From CAYYMD01 sp964480425 (GTDB lineage: Bacteria; Planctomycetota; Phycisphaerae; SM23-33), in contig CAYZPY010000011.1 in NCBI GenBank assembly GCA_964480425.1, positions 1 to 33,612 on the forward strand: a stretch of DNA of 33,612 nt. Reading direction: 5' to 3'. This document shows, piece by piece, positions 25,056 to 32,373 of this stretch. The position numbers were made by a program, and so were the translations under genes. Position 1 is the stretch's first letter. Every line of letters begins with the position of its first letter. The notes below the pieces were generated by a model, which made no database searches, had not been told where the DNA came from, and was given only the letters and a program-made list of their open reading frames with translations.

Positions 25056-26093
25056 TTAATACGGTGCGTTCGATGTCCACGTTTCTTCAACGGAGGCGCC
25101 CGAGACACTTCGAATCAATATACCGGCGCTGGGATCGATCTTCGTGTCGTTAAAGCTGCCTGACTGGCCGAACTTTCTCCATTCTCCGTCTTCGTGGTAG
25201 TAGTACGTGTGTTTCGGCGACTTATTTGTCCCTTCATCCGAGTTATCCCAAACCAGGAGTTTGTCTTTGATGACCAGGCCCAGACCCGATCCTGTCGAAC
25301 TCTCGAAGGCATCCGTTCCGCCCAGTCCCATGTCCTTCAACTTTATCGGGACCGGCCAGCCCGTCGTGGTTTGGGTGTCATTGTCGGAAGCGGCGCTTCT
25401 GGAAAGTGTGATCGCCAGGGCGCCTTTGTAGACGTAACCCTCAGACCTGAAATCCAGGTCGTACTCACTGGTGTTGCGAATGGCCAACATATCATCAGGG
25501 TCAATGATTGTGTCGTCGAAGTTGCCCGAATCGCCGAACTTTCTCCATTCTCCGTCTTCGTGCCAGTAATAGGTGTCTGTAGGCGACTGATTATTTCCTA
25601 CGCTGTCTTCCCACATCAACACCTTGGTGTTTATGGTGAGATTAAGACCGGAGCCGGTGGATGCTATGAAGGATTCGTTTTCCTTACTGTCTGGGAACAC
25701 CGATTCCAGCGTGTGATGGGGGTAAATCTTGAATTCATCGCCGGCTACGATGTTGTCAAGGATGTCCGTGTTTTCGAAGTTCAACTGGTTTGTGCCGGTG
25801 TCCGTTATGGTGGTCCAGTAGCCCTTCTTGGTGAAGCGGACGTAGTACATGTCGTTATACTCGTCGGCCGTGAACGGGCTGCCGGATACCGTTACGCCGG
25901 TGTCCGCCACTTTTGTGTTCACGGTATACGTGCCTTCTGCTTTCTGTGTGAACGGGATGGACACGGGAACTTCCGTATTCGCGGGTATGGTGATGTGATT
26001 GTACCCGTACGAATTTTCGTCGCCCGCACCTGCCCACGATGCACTCAGAATCAGAATCGCTGCTGCGATTATTGCTGTTTCTTTCATTCTCAT
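25056..26093 (-). CDS. Exported protein, TIGR02597-like, with internal duplication
   Basis: 345-residue exported protein with signal peptide MRMKETAIIAAAILILSASWAGAG. The body contains two copies of one module: STGSGL at about 146 and again at about 267, each followed by an xKxLxWxxS strand, N(K/Q)SP-x2-TYY, HEDGEWRKFG, and an IDP turn. The copies are 122 residues apart. The alternation of short strands with GYWTTITDTG-type elements resembles the TIGR02597 family known from Verrucomicrobia and Planctomycetes; the family call is from memory of its pattern. Role unknown. It is the first gene of the exported-protein group, preceded by a 640-base gene-free region, with AAAGG 8 bases before the start. 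Confidence 0.7.
   Translation of the reverse strand: MRMKETAIIAAAILILSASWAGAGDENSYGYNHITIPANTEVPVSIPFTQKAEGTYTVNTKVADTGVTVSGSPFTADEYNDMYYVRFTKKGYWTTITDTGTNQLNFENTDILDNIVAGDEFKIYPHHTLESVFPDSKENESFIASTGSGLNLTINTKVLMWEDSVGNNQSPTDTYYWHEDGEWRKFGDSGNFDDTIIDPDDMLAIRNTSEYDLDFRSEGYVYKGALAITLSRSAASDNDTQTTTGWPVPIKLKDMGLGGTDAFESSTGSGLGLVIKDKLLVWDNSDEGTNKSPKHTYYYHEDGEWRKFGQSGSFNDTKIDPSAGILIRSVSGASVEETWTSNAPY
25167..25562. repeat. 30-bp exact direct repeat marking an intragenic duplication
   Basis: The 30 bases at 25167-25196 are identical to those at 25533-25562, 366 bases (122 codons) apart and in frame, encoding the HEDGEWRKFG segment of the duplicated module. Flanking protein similarity is lower, so the exact identity suggests local gene conversion or strong selection on this segment. 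Confidence 0.9.
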
Positions 26094-26171
26094 AGTGCAT
26101 GCCTTTCGTTGGTTGATGATTGAATCAATACTTCTCCTCAGAACTTAGCGTAAAGACCGTCGGGCTTGATA

Positions 26172-26186
26172 ATTGTCTCGAGCAAT
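26172..26186. promoter_or_regulatory. Near-palindrome ATTGtCTCGAGcAAT, possible operator
   Basis: A 15-base inverted repeat centred on CTCGAG, mismatched only at one symmetric pair, lies 79 bases before the start of the TIGR02597-like gene. Position and symmetry fit a dimeric regulator site; no known motif is matched. Confidence 0.3.
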
Positions 26187-26346
26187 CCTTTAAACTAAGT
26201 TCAACCACAAAAATGTTCAGATATGATTAACGCCTCATTAATTTTCCTTCATATTCGTCTCCTTAATTCAAGCAGGCCCAATAAATACGCTGTCACGACT
26301 CCTACGGGAGTCTCAGGTCATCCGGCCCGGCGTGTCGCGACATTAA

Positions 26347-26376
26347 CTCCGCGCGAATCGATACTTCGCCGCGGAG
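26347..26376. other. Stable stem-loop in intergenic region
   Basis: CTCCGCG (26347-26353) pairs with CGCGGAG (26370-26376); four more pairs (CGAA with TTCG) continue past a single bulged C, leaving a 7-base loop. The 11-pair stem is not followed by a T-run on either strand, so it is more likely part of a structured leader RNA or an unrecognised small RNA than an intrinsic terminator. Confidence 0.45.
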
Positions 26377-26736
26377 CAAAAGCCGCTACGCAGAGCACGA
26401 ATCCTCTTTCTCCTTTTATTTATTCATCGCCTCCCGAGTGAATCATCCTACCCCAAGAGTTTGGACTCCCGATTAGAGTCACATTCAGTTTCCATTAATT
26501 GTGCCGCCCCTCGACGTCCGCATCGGATGCGCCTGCCTCAAACAAAAGGGCGTCTTTGAGACAAAGATGGGTCCGGGCCTGTAATCTTTTGGTCCTGGAG
26601 CAATTTGAATGCGTGGATTAAAATCGTATCCTGCGTTGCCCGCCCGCCGGGCAAACGAGGTGGTCAGCCGCCGCAGACCTGACGCGCGCCCGGCGTTTGA
26701 CGGTAGTAAACCCCTGTAAACATTCGAGGAAGCGCG

Positions 26737-28215
26737 ATGATAAAGAGAAACGCCATTGCCGTTGTTATCTGCATGCAGGCCGCCGCCGCACTCGCCGACG
26801 ACCCCACCGCCGACAGAAATACGGGTCCCTACGAGCCCACCTGGCGGTCTTTGAGGCGGCACAGGCATCCCCAGTGGTTAAGTGACGCCAAGTTCGGCAT
26901 CTACACGCACTGGCTGCCCACGCGGATCGTAAAAGACCTCTCGGACTTTAAGGCCGAAAAATTCGACCCCGACCAGTGGGCCGAACTTTTCAAACAGGCC
27001 GGCGCCCGGTTCGCCGGTCCCGTAGCCGAGCACGGCGGGCAGTTCGCAATGTGGGACAGCGACCTGACGACACGCGACGCGGTGGACATGAACCCGCACA
27101 TAGACGTCGTGGGGCGGCTCAAACAGGCCATCACAAAACGCGACATGAAGTTCATGGTCTCTTTCCACAAGTTTCAGGACGGACGTCGACTTGACGGTAA
27201 AATCCGCGAGGTGGTGGACAAATACCAGCCGGACCTTGTCTGGTTCGACAACAAGATAGGCGGCACGCTCGACGCCCGGAACTGGGGCAGGTACGTGGGG
27301 GGTAAACTGCTGGAAGGCAAATCCAACCGCCTGGGCGGACCGGCGAGCATTCAGCCGTATCCCGGCGGGGCAAAGGAGCAGTACAGGAAGGAGTTCCTGG
27401 CCTACTATTTCAACCGCGCCCGCCGATGGGGAAGGGAAGTGGAGGTGACCTACAAGACGCACGATTTCGTCCCCGGCGTGGGGATGCCGGACATAGAGAA
27501 CGGCCGGGTCAGGGACCTGTCCTACCACCAGTGGATGAACGACGTTGGGATAGGCGAACCCACACGCTGGTACTATCGCCCGGGTATGGGATACAAGTCG
27601 CTCAATACGCTGATTGACGAGTTTGTGGACATGGTGAGCAAGAACGGCCTGCTGTTGCTCAATGTCCCGCCCAAGGCCGACGGCACCATCCCCCCCGGCG
27701 CGCGCCGGATACTGCTGGGCATGGGAAAATGGCTGGCGGTCAACGGAGAGGCGATATACGGCACAACACCGTGGATAGTTTACGGCGAGGGACCAACCGA
27801 ACTGGAGTCGATAGACATAGCCGCATACGCGAGCGAGCACGAGCTGAGTTTCAACAAGATTATCCGCCTTATCCGTGAGGGGAAGATACAGTACGGCCAT
27901 TACACCCAGAATTACAAGGTGGATTACACCCCGCAGGACGTGCGCTTTACGGTAAAGGGCGACGTGCTGTACGCCATCTGCCTGGGCTGGCCTGGCGAGG
28001 AGATCACCATCAGGGCGCTTGGCACAAACGGCGTGCTCGTGCCCGGCGAGGTCGCCTCGGTGCGGATGCTCGGGTCCGACCGGAAGTTGAAATGGGAATT
28101 ACACGAAGAAGGGCTGACCATAAAGACGCCCGATGAAAGACCCTGCGAACACGCCTTCACATTCCGAATCGAGCGGCGGGCGATGGAATTGGACCATAAC
28201 AACCGGGCGGATTAG
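26737..28215 (+). CDS. GH29 alpha-L-fucosidase-like secreted glycoside hydrolase
   Basis: 492-residue protein with signal peptide (1-20, ending AALA) and a GH29 catalytic fold. Family landmarks: AKFGIYTHW near the N-terminus (51-59), AMWDSDLTTRDAVDMNPH (104-121), the nucleophile strand PDLVWFD (Asp171), and NGLLLLNVPPKADGTIPP followed by GKWLAVNGEAIYGTTPW, the most conserved GH29 stretch. A C-terminal beta-sandwich domain follows. Odd points: the usual KHHDGF motif reads AEHGGQF, and the segment between that motif and the nucleophile is shorter than in classical members, lacking a GxYYS-x-W element. The enzyme may therefore act on another glycoside. GAGGA lies 8 bases upstream of the ATG. The gene is monocistronic and ends at the edge of a MITE-like element. 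Confidence 0.88.
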   Translation: MIKRNAIAVVICMQAAAALADDPTADRNTGPYEPTWRSLRRHRHPQWLSDAKFGIYTHWLPTRIVKDLSDFKAEKFDPDQWAELFKQAGARFAGPVAEHGGQFAMWDSDLTTRDAVDMNPHIDVVGRLKQAITKRDMKFMVSFHKFQDGRRLDGKIREVVDKYQPDLVWFDNKIGGTLDARNWGRYVGGKLLEGKSNRLGGPASIQPYPGGAKEQYRKEFLAYYFNRARRWGREVEVTYKTHDFVPGVGMPDIENGRVRDLSYHQWMNDVGIGEPTRWYYRPGMGYKSLNTLIDEFVDMVSKNGLLLLNVPPKADGTIPPGARRILLGMGKWLAVNGEAIYGTTPWIVYGEGPTELESIDIAAYASEHELSFNKIIRLIREGKIQYGHYTQNYKVDYTPQDVRFTVKGDVLYAICLGWPGEEITIRALGTNGVLVPGEVASVRMLGSDRKLKWELHEEGLTIKTPDERPCEHAFTFRIERRAMELDHNNRAD

Positions 28216-28372
28216 AGCAGTTTACAGAAATCTTGTCGCCATCTTCTGATTGCGGCTTCGCCCGGCGGCGTCCGGCTGCATCGACAATGCTGCGGCATTG
28301 CCTGCTTCGCCGTCCTTGCCGGACTCGTCCTCGGCGACGAACATGACGACAATCTTTCTGCAAACTGCTCTA
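28213..28372. mobile_element. MITE-like element with TA-flanked inverted repeats (IS630/Tc1-mariner type)
   Basis: Terminal inverted repeats of 24 bases (28215-28238 and 28347-28370, 21 of 24 matching, outer end GAGCAGTTT) are flanked on both sides by TA (28213-28214 and 28371-28372). TA duplication is the hallmark of IS630/Tc1-mariner transposition. The 156-base interior has no ORF worth calling and contains nested hairpins (GTCCGGC/GCCGGAC at 28270-28276 and 28318-28324; CAATGC/GCATTG at 28285-28300). Joining the flanks at one TA gives an intact GAT TAA end for the fucosidase gene, so the insertion changed its stop from TAA to TAG without changing the protein. No transposase is present, so mobility would be in trans. 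Confidence 0.7.
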
Positions 28373-28425
28373 AAAAACACTTATGCCTGCCGATGCTTAA
28401 TAATGTAATCCGGGGAGGTTAACCA

Positions 28426-28890
28426 ATGACCAAAACCAGCGCCGGAATACTGATGTACAGGCGTACCGGCGAGGGATTGGAAGTGTTCCTCGTGCATCCC
28501 GGCGGGCCTTTCTGGGCGAAGAAGGACCTGGGCGCCTGGTCGATACCCAAGGGCGAGTTTTCAGGCGGCGAAGATCCCCTCGAGGCCGCCAAAAGAGAGT
28601 TCAGGGAGGAAACCGGCCTCGACGCCGACGGCGAGTTCATCGCCCTTGAGCCGATAAAGCAGCCCGGAGGAAAATGGGTGCACGCATGGGCGCTGGAGGG
28701 CGACTGCGACCCGCATAAAATCGAGAGCAACACGTTCGCTATGGAATGGCCGCCTCGTTCGGGTCGGAAAAAAGAATTCCCCGAAATAGACCGGGCGAGA
28801 TGGTTCACACTGGTCGAGGCCGAGAAACGTATAAACAAAGGACAGGTCGCCCTGCTGGAACAACTGCACCGAAAACTCGCCCCCATGTAA
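28426..28890 (+). CDS. Nudix hydrolase (COG4119-like)
   Basis: 154-residue cytoplasmic protein with a full Nudix box: GEFSGGEDPLEAAKREFREETGL (Gly, the REF-x-EE core and the trailing Gly are all present), with metal-binding Glu residues in REFREE. The N-terminal TSAGILMYRRTGEGLEVFLVHPGGPFWAKKD and the WSIPKGEF lead-in resemble the COG4119 group of predicted NTP pyrophosphohydrolases/diadenosine-type hydrolases. Substrate not determinable. A strong SD (GGGGAGG) lies about 9 bases before the ATG. It is transcribed alone, convergent with the O-antigen-ligase gene; a small CCGA-CTCG-TCGG hairpin (28897-28908) lies in the 39-base gap. Confidence 0.93.
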   Translation: MTKTSAGILMYRRTGEGLEVFLVHPGGPFWAKKDLGAWSIPKGEFSGGEDPLEAAKREFREETGLDADGEFIALEPIKQPGGKWVHAWALEGDCDPHKIESNTFAMEWPPRSGRKKEFPEIDRARWFTLVEAEKRINKGQVALLEQLHRKLAPM

Positions 28891-28929
28891 GGTCAGCCGA
28901 CTCGTCGGTCCGCGGTGAAACGTCCGACT

Positions 28930-31173
28930 TTACCTGCTTTCTATTTCCGCCAGGCGCCGGCGGGCGTAATCTGCGTGGCCGGTATCCGCCGAGCGATGGA
29001 TGACCTGCATGTACATTCTTTTGGCCAATAAAATCTTTCCCAAATCGAGGTAGATATCGCCCAGACCGTTGTAAGCGTCAACGTAATTGCGATCTACCGC
29101 CAGCGCACGATCGAAACTTTCAATCGCCTCGGCGTACATTCGCTTCTTGGAATACGAATGTCCCAGGTTATTGAGAATTTGCGCGCTGTCGGGGTCGATT
29201 TCGAGCGCCTTTCCGTAGTATTCGATGGATTTGTCGTAGTTTTCCCGGCTGTAGTGGATATTGCCCAGATTAATGTACGAGGGAATGTGCCGGGGATCGA
29301 CTTTCAGGGCGGCGTTGAATTCCACGATCGCCTCGTCGTGCATTCCCTGGCGCAGGTAGAGCAGGCCCAGTTGATTGTGGAATTTTTCGGCCTCCCAGTT
29401 CGGGCTCAACTCGATGGCCTTTTTAAGTTTTTGTTCCGCCTTTTTGAGAAAATTCGTCTCGAACCCGAACCCGCACAACATATAAGCGCGGCCTAACTTG
29501 AAGTGATTCACCGCGTAGTACGGACCTACGGCGATCGCCTCTTTGTAACTTTCAATGGCGCCCTTGATGTATTTCTTTTTGGCGTGTCGGGCGGTGTCGG
29601 GCGTCTGCGTCAGGGCGGTGTAAGCATCCCCCAGAGTCCTGTAATAAATGTCGTCGAGTTTGTCCCAGTTTGTCGCCTTGTGGTATGCTGCAACCGCGCG
29701 CTTGAGGTCGCCTTTTGCGGCGAACTCGCTGCCCCGGTTGTAATACACGTGTCCTGCAAAAGGCGCCACGGCGGTCTTGGTCATCACGACCGCCGCAACC
29801 GCAAGCAGCGGAATCAATATTAACCTCGTCCACCGTCCGGGACGCAGAGGTAGATATCTCTTATCCGGCGGCCTCTGCTCCAACGCCGCCATCAGGGCGA
29901 GGATCACCCAGAAGTAGAGGGCGTTGACGGGTCTGTGCAGGTTGAAATCGAATATCATCTGCACGAGTATCGCGGCGCCCCCGGCCAACAGGGCCACCGT
30001 CAGCCATCGCAGGCGCCATTGCCCGGACCTTTTGATATTCAGGATGCCCGTGCGGAAAAACGCGAACACCAGGTACGCAAACGCCGCCAGTCCCGCCAGG
30101 CCCGTCTCGGCGGCGATCTGAAGGTAATCGTTATGGGTCTGCCTGGGCGTTGTTATGTTCGGATGGACCTTGCTCATTTCCGGCACACAGTATTTGGGGT
30201 AAACGTTGTAGAAGGTCCCTATCCCCGTGCCGGTGACGGGATGGTCGGCTACTATGTCCAGCGTCGCCCGGTAGCACAGTATTCTCCAGCGAATGCTGGT
30301 GCTGTTTAAATCCAGCGTCTCTTCTATTCTCGACAGGGTCGTCTCGCCCACGATTGTAAGGACGGCCAGCAATCCCGCCGCGCCCCCGGCCAGGGCGATA
30401 CAGAACGCCTTGACCTTCATGCCGGTCTGTTTGGAAAACAGGACCGCCCCCATCATTATCAGCACCGAAAGCGCAAATCCCCCAAAGCCGGCCCTGGACT
30501 GGCTCAGGAACAAGAACGCCGTCCCCGTCGCCGCAAGCGCGGCGATTGCGTATCTCCACTTGCTGTTGACTATCAATATGCACACAAGGCACAAGGGTAT
30601 CAGGGCGACAAGGTAGCCCGCAAAATAATCGGGATTGCCGAGTGTGGAATCCACGCATTTCCTTCCCTCGGCGGGGCCTATAAGATCTATCCCGAACTGC
30701 TGCAAAACGGCGTATATATTCACGAGGGCGAAGGTGACCAGCACGGCCGACAGCAGCAGATTGACGTGCCTGCCCCGGTGAAAATAATTTGCGATGAGAA
30801 AATACGTCAGGACAAAGAACGCCAGCCGGGCCAGCGCCCTCAGTGAGACGTCCGTGTTGGGGCTGTTGACAAGCGACAGCGCCGCCGCGGCAAGAAACAG
30901 GAGCACCGGAAGGTTAAGCCCGCTGCGCACGGGCCCGGCCCGGCCCGTAATGACGACCTTCAACACGCAGAGGCATGCGGCGACCAGAACGAGCGTCCGC
31001 ATTACAAAGGTCTTTATCGGAATGAAAAGGTCCCAGCGATACCACGGGATAAATATCAGCGGCACGACGACCAGCACCGCAAGCACCAGCAGGCGCACGA
31101 CGGCGTCGAAGACGCGTTCGACCCGGCCGCCGCCGGGTTCCTGGTTTTCCAATGGCTCCGGGATGGAAATCAT
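28930..31173 (-). CDS. O-antigen ligase (Wzy/WaaL) family membrane protein fused to TPR repeats
   Basis: 747-residue protein. The first about 460 residues are a polytopic membrane domain with around 12 helices and the O-antigen-ligase/polymerase landmarks: a periplasmic-loop stretch DHPVTGTGIGTFYNVYP and TPRQTHNDYLQIAAETGLAG, where the His is the conserved residue of the WaaL/Wzy/PglL group. From about residue 475 to the end come some seven TPR units (AKGDLKRAVAAYHKA, HIPSYINLGNIHYSRENYDKS, AQILNNLGHSYSKKRMYAEA and others). Such Wzy_C-TPR fusions are common in Planctomycetes and Omnitrophica. It probably joins polysaccharide chains or glycosylates proteins at the periplasmic face; the acceptor is unknown. 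It is unrelated in strand context to the nearby Nudix gene. Confidence 0.88.
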   Translation of the reverse strand: MISIPEPLENQEPGGGRVERVFDAVVRLLVLAVLVVVPLIFIPWYRWDLFIPIKTFVMRTLVLVAACLCVLKVVITGRAGPVRSGLNLPVLLFLAAAALSLVNSPNTDVSLRALARLAFFVLTYFLIANYFHRGRHVNLLLSAVLVTFALVNIYAVLQQFGIDLIGPAEGRKCVDSTLGNPDYFAGYLVALIPLCLVCILIVNSKWRYAIAALAATGTAFLFLSQSRAGFGGFALSVLIMMGAVLFSKQTGMKVKAFCIALAGGAAGLLAVLTIVGETTLSRIEETLDLNSTSIRWRILCYRATLDIVADHPVTGTGIGTFYNVYPKYCVPEMSKVHPNITTPRQTHNDYLQIAAETGLAGLAAFAYLVFAFFRTGILNIKRSGQWRLRWLTVALLAGGAAILVQMIFDFNLHRPVNALYFWVILALMAALEQRPPDKRYLPLRPGRWTRLILIPLLAVAAVVMTKTAVAPFAGHVYYNRGSEFAAKGDLKRAVAAYHKATNWDKLDDIYYRTLGDAYTALTQTPDTARHAKKKYIKGAIESYKEAIAVGPYYAVNHFKLGRAYMLCGFGFETNFLKKAEQKLKKAIELSPNWEAEKFHNQLGLLYLRQGMHDEAIVEFNAALKVDPRHIPSYINLGNIHYSRENYDKSIEYYGKALEIDPDSAQILNNLGHSYSKKRMYAEAIESFDRALAVDRNYVDAYNGLGDIYLDLGKILLAKRMYMQVIHRSADTGHADYARRRLAEIESR

Positions 31174-31361
31174 ACTTCCTCGCCGTCGGACCCGAAAGGT
31201 GTCTCAAACCCGCCCGGGCGGCTGGAAAAATCCTTTTGTCGCCTCCTGGTGTCCGCATCGTCGCCCGTGACGGTCCGGTTCGACGCGGATATGATATCGT
31301 CGATTTCTGCGGCGTCAATCCCCGCATGCAGGGATCGAAAATTACGTCCCGTTCGGCGCAC
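31170..31361 (-). CDS. Possible small protein (63 aa) coupled to the ligase gene
   Basis: A GTG-initiated frame of 63 codons ends with TGA overlapping the ATG of the O-antigen-ligase gene (ATGA, 31170-31173), the same coupling type as in real gene pairs here. The product is hydrophilic and Asp/Arg-rich (AAEIDDIISASNRTV, DADTRRRQKDF) with no recognised domain and no clear SD. It could be chance; several overlapping frames are open in this GC-rich stretch. Confidence 0.3.
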   Translation of the reverse strand: MRRTGRNFRSLHAGIDAAEIDDIISASNRTVTGDDADTRRRQKDFSSRPGGFETPFGSDGEEV

Positions 31362-31491
31362 CGGCGCAGGCGCCCGCGGACACGGCGCGGCGCGACTGGT
31401 CGCCGGCGGAAAGGAACGGGTGATTTTTTCTCCCCGTGCATAGAATGAAATAACGGAAAAACATTAATTAACCGGTTATTACGGAAAAAAT
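31174..31491. other. Divergent intergenic region between ligase gene and nifU
   Basis: About 318 bases without a confident gene apart from the weak 63-codon candidate. The part next to nifU (31441-31491) is AT-rich in contrast to its surroundings and holds a palindrome and a direct repeat; it probably contains the nifU promoter. The rest is GC-rich with no clear element. No -35/-10 pair could be assigned with confidence. Confidence 0.5.
31453..31489 (+). promoter_or_regulatory. Palindrome TAACCGGTTA between direct repeats ACGGAAAAA, upstream of nifU
   Basis: Two copies of ACGGAAAAA (31453-31461 and 31481-31489) are 28 bases apart and enclose a perfect 10-base palindrome TAACCGGTTA (31469-31478, extended to 15 bases with one mismatched pair). 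The second copy ends 2 bases before the nifU ATG, where a Shine-Dalgarno would be expected but none is seen. This could be an operator for a regulator of Fe-S assembly; it does not match the IscR consensus. Confidence 0.4.
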
Positions 31492-32349
31492 ATGTGGGAC
31501 TATACGCCGAAAGTTAAGGACCATTTTCTTAATCCGCGTAATACGGGCGAGATTCACGACCCCGACCTGGACGCCACCGTGGGCAACATGGTCTGCGGCG
31601 ACGCGCTGCGGCTGATGATCCGCCTGGGGCAGGACGGGCGGATCGCCGACGCAAAGTTCCAGACCTTCGGCTGCGCCAGCGCCATCGCCTCCAGCGACGC
31701 GCTTATCGAGATCATAAAGGGAAAGACCATAGACCAGGCCGCCGAGGTCTCAAACGACGACATCGCCGAGTATCTCGGGGGCCTGCCGGAGGCAAAACTC
31801 CACTGCTCGGTGCTGGGAATGGAGGCGCTGCAGAAGGCGATTGCGCAATATCGGCACAAGCCCTTCGACCTTGAGGAAGAGGGCGAAATCGTATGCCAGT
31901 GTTTCGGCGTGACCGACAGGTTAATCCGGAAGGTGGTCGCCGAGCACGACCTGAAGACCGTCGACGACGTGACGCACTACACCAAGGCCGGGGGCGGGTG
32001 CGGCTCGTGCCACGATAAAATCAGGGAGATTATCTCCAGGGTTCGAGGACCAGACCGGAAGGTCCCCGCGCCCAAGGACGCAACACCCGGCGGGACAATG
32101 ACGAACCTGCGCCGTATTCGACTGGTAGAGGACGTTATCGCAAACGAAATTCGACCCATCCTCCGCAAGGACGGGGGCGACATCGAGCTGGTGGACGTTG
32201 ACGGGAAGAAGGTGCTGGTGGCGTTTCGCGGGAACTGCGCGTGGTGCCGCACGCGCGAGTTCACTGCCGACAGCACCGTCGGAGCCAAGCTGCGGGAACT
32301 GGTCGACCCGGACATCGTCGTCCAAGACGTAAGCGAACGGCTGGAATAG
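31492..32349 (+). CDS. nifU: NifU Fe-S cluster scaffold protein (three-domain)
   Basis: 285-residue full-length NifU. Domain 1 is the IscU-type scaffold with Cys35, Cys61 and Cys105 (NMVCGD, FGCASAIA, LHCSVLG). Domain 2 is the Bfd-like [2Fe-2S] domain with Cys135, Cys137, Cys170 and Cys173 (CQC ... CGSC). Domain 3 is the C-terminal Nfu domain with CAWC (249-252). The start MWDYTPKVKDHFLNPRN matches the usual NifU N-terminus exactly, so the ATG is secure despite the lack of a clear SD. It assembles Fe-S clusters on sulfur delivered by the cysteine desulfurase encoded 24 bases downstream. No nitrogenase genes are seen, so a general Fe-S role is likely. Confidence 0.96.
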   Translation: MWDYTPKVKDHFLNPRNTGEIHDPDLDATVGNMVCGDALRLMIRLGQDGRIADAKFQTFGCASAIASSDALIEIIKGKTIDQAAEVSNDDIAEYLGGLPEAKLHCSVLGMEALQKAIAQYRHKPFDLEEEGEIVCQCFGVTDRLIRKVVAEHDLKTVDDVTHYTKAGGGCGSCHDKIREIISRVRGPDRKVPAPKDATPGGTMTNLRRIRLVEDVIANEIRPILRKDGGDIELVDVDGKKVLVAFRGNCAWCRTREFTADSTVGAKLRELVDPDIVVQDVSERLE

Positions 32350-32373
32350 TCCCGAACGCCGGGAGAACGCGCT

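Larger units (their letters stand above)
26094..26736. other. 643-base divergent intergenic region with several inverted repeats, no gene
   Basis: This region separates the minus-strand exported-protein genes from the plus-strand fucosidase. No convincing coding sequence is seen; short ORFs here lack coding character. Inverted repeats include a near-palindrome at 26172-26186, GACTCC/GGAGTC at 26297-26312, a long imperfect stem at 26347-26376, GACTC/GAGTC at 26464-26480 and TTGCCCG/CGGGCAA at 26636-26654. Promoters for both directions should lie here, but no confident -35/-10 pair could be assigned. On the minus strand a good SD (AAGGAG) near 26266 precedes only a four-codon ORF (MKEN). Confidence 0.6.

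Noticed and set aside
26297..26312. ACTCCTACGGGAGT resembles the conserved 16S rRNA 338 region
   Set aside because: Only about 14 bases match and the flanks do not continue as rRNA; the similarity comes from a simple GACTCC/GGAGTC hairpin.
28257..28345. CRISPR-like short repeats in the interior of the inverted-repeat element
   Set aside because: The short GC-rich similarities are nested hairpin arms, not regularly spaced repeats with spacers.
31174..31448. Overlapping ORFs of 98 and 175 codons between the ligase gene and nifU
   Set aside because: Arg/Pro-rich translations typical of random GC-rich frames; no ribosome site, signal or domain.
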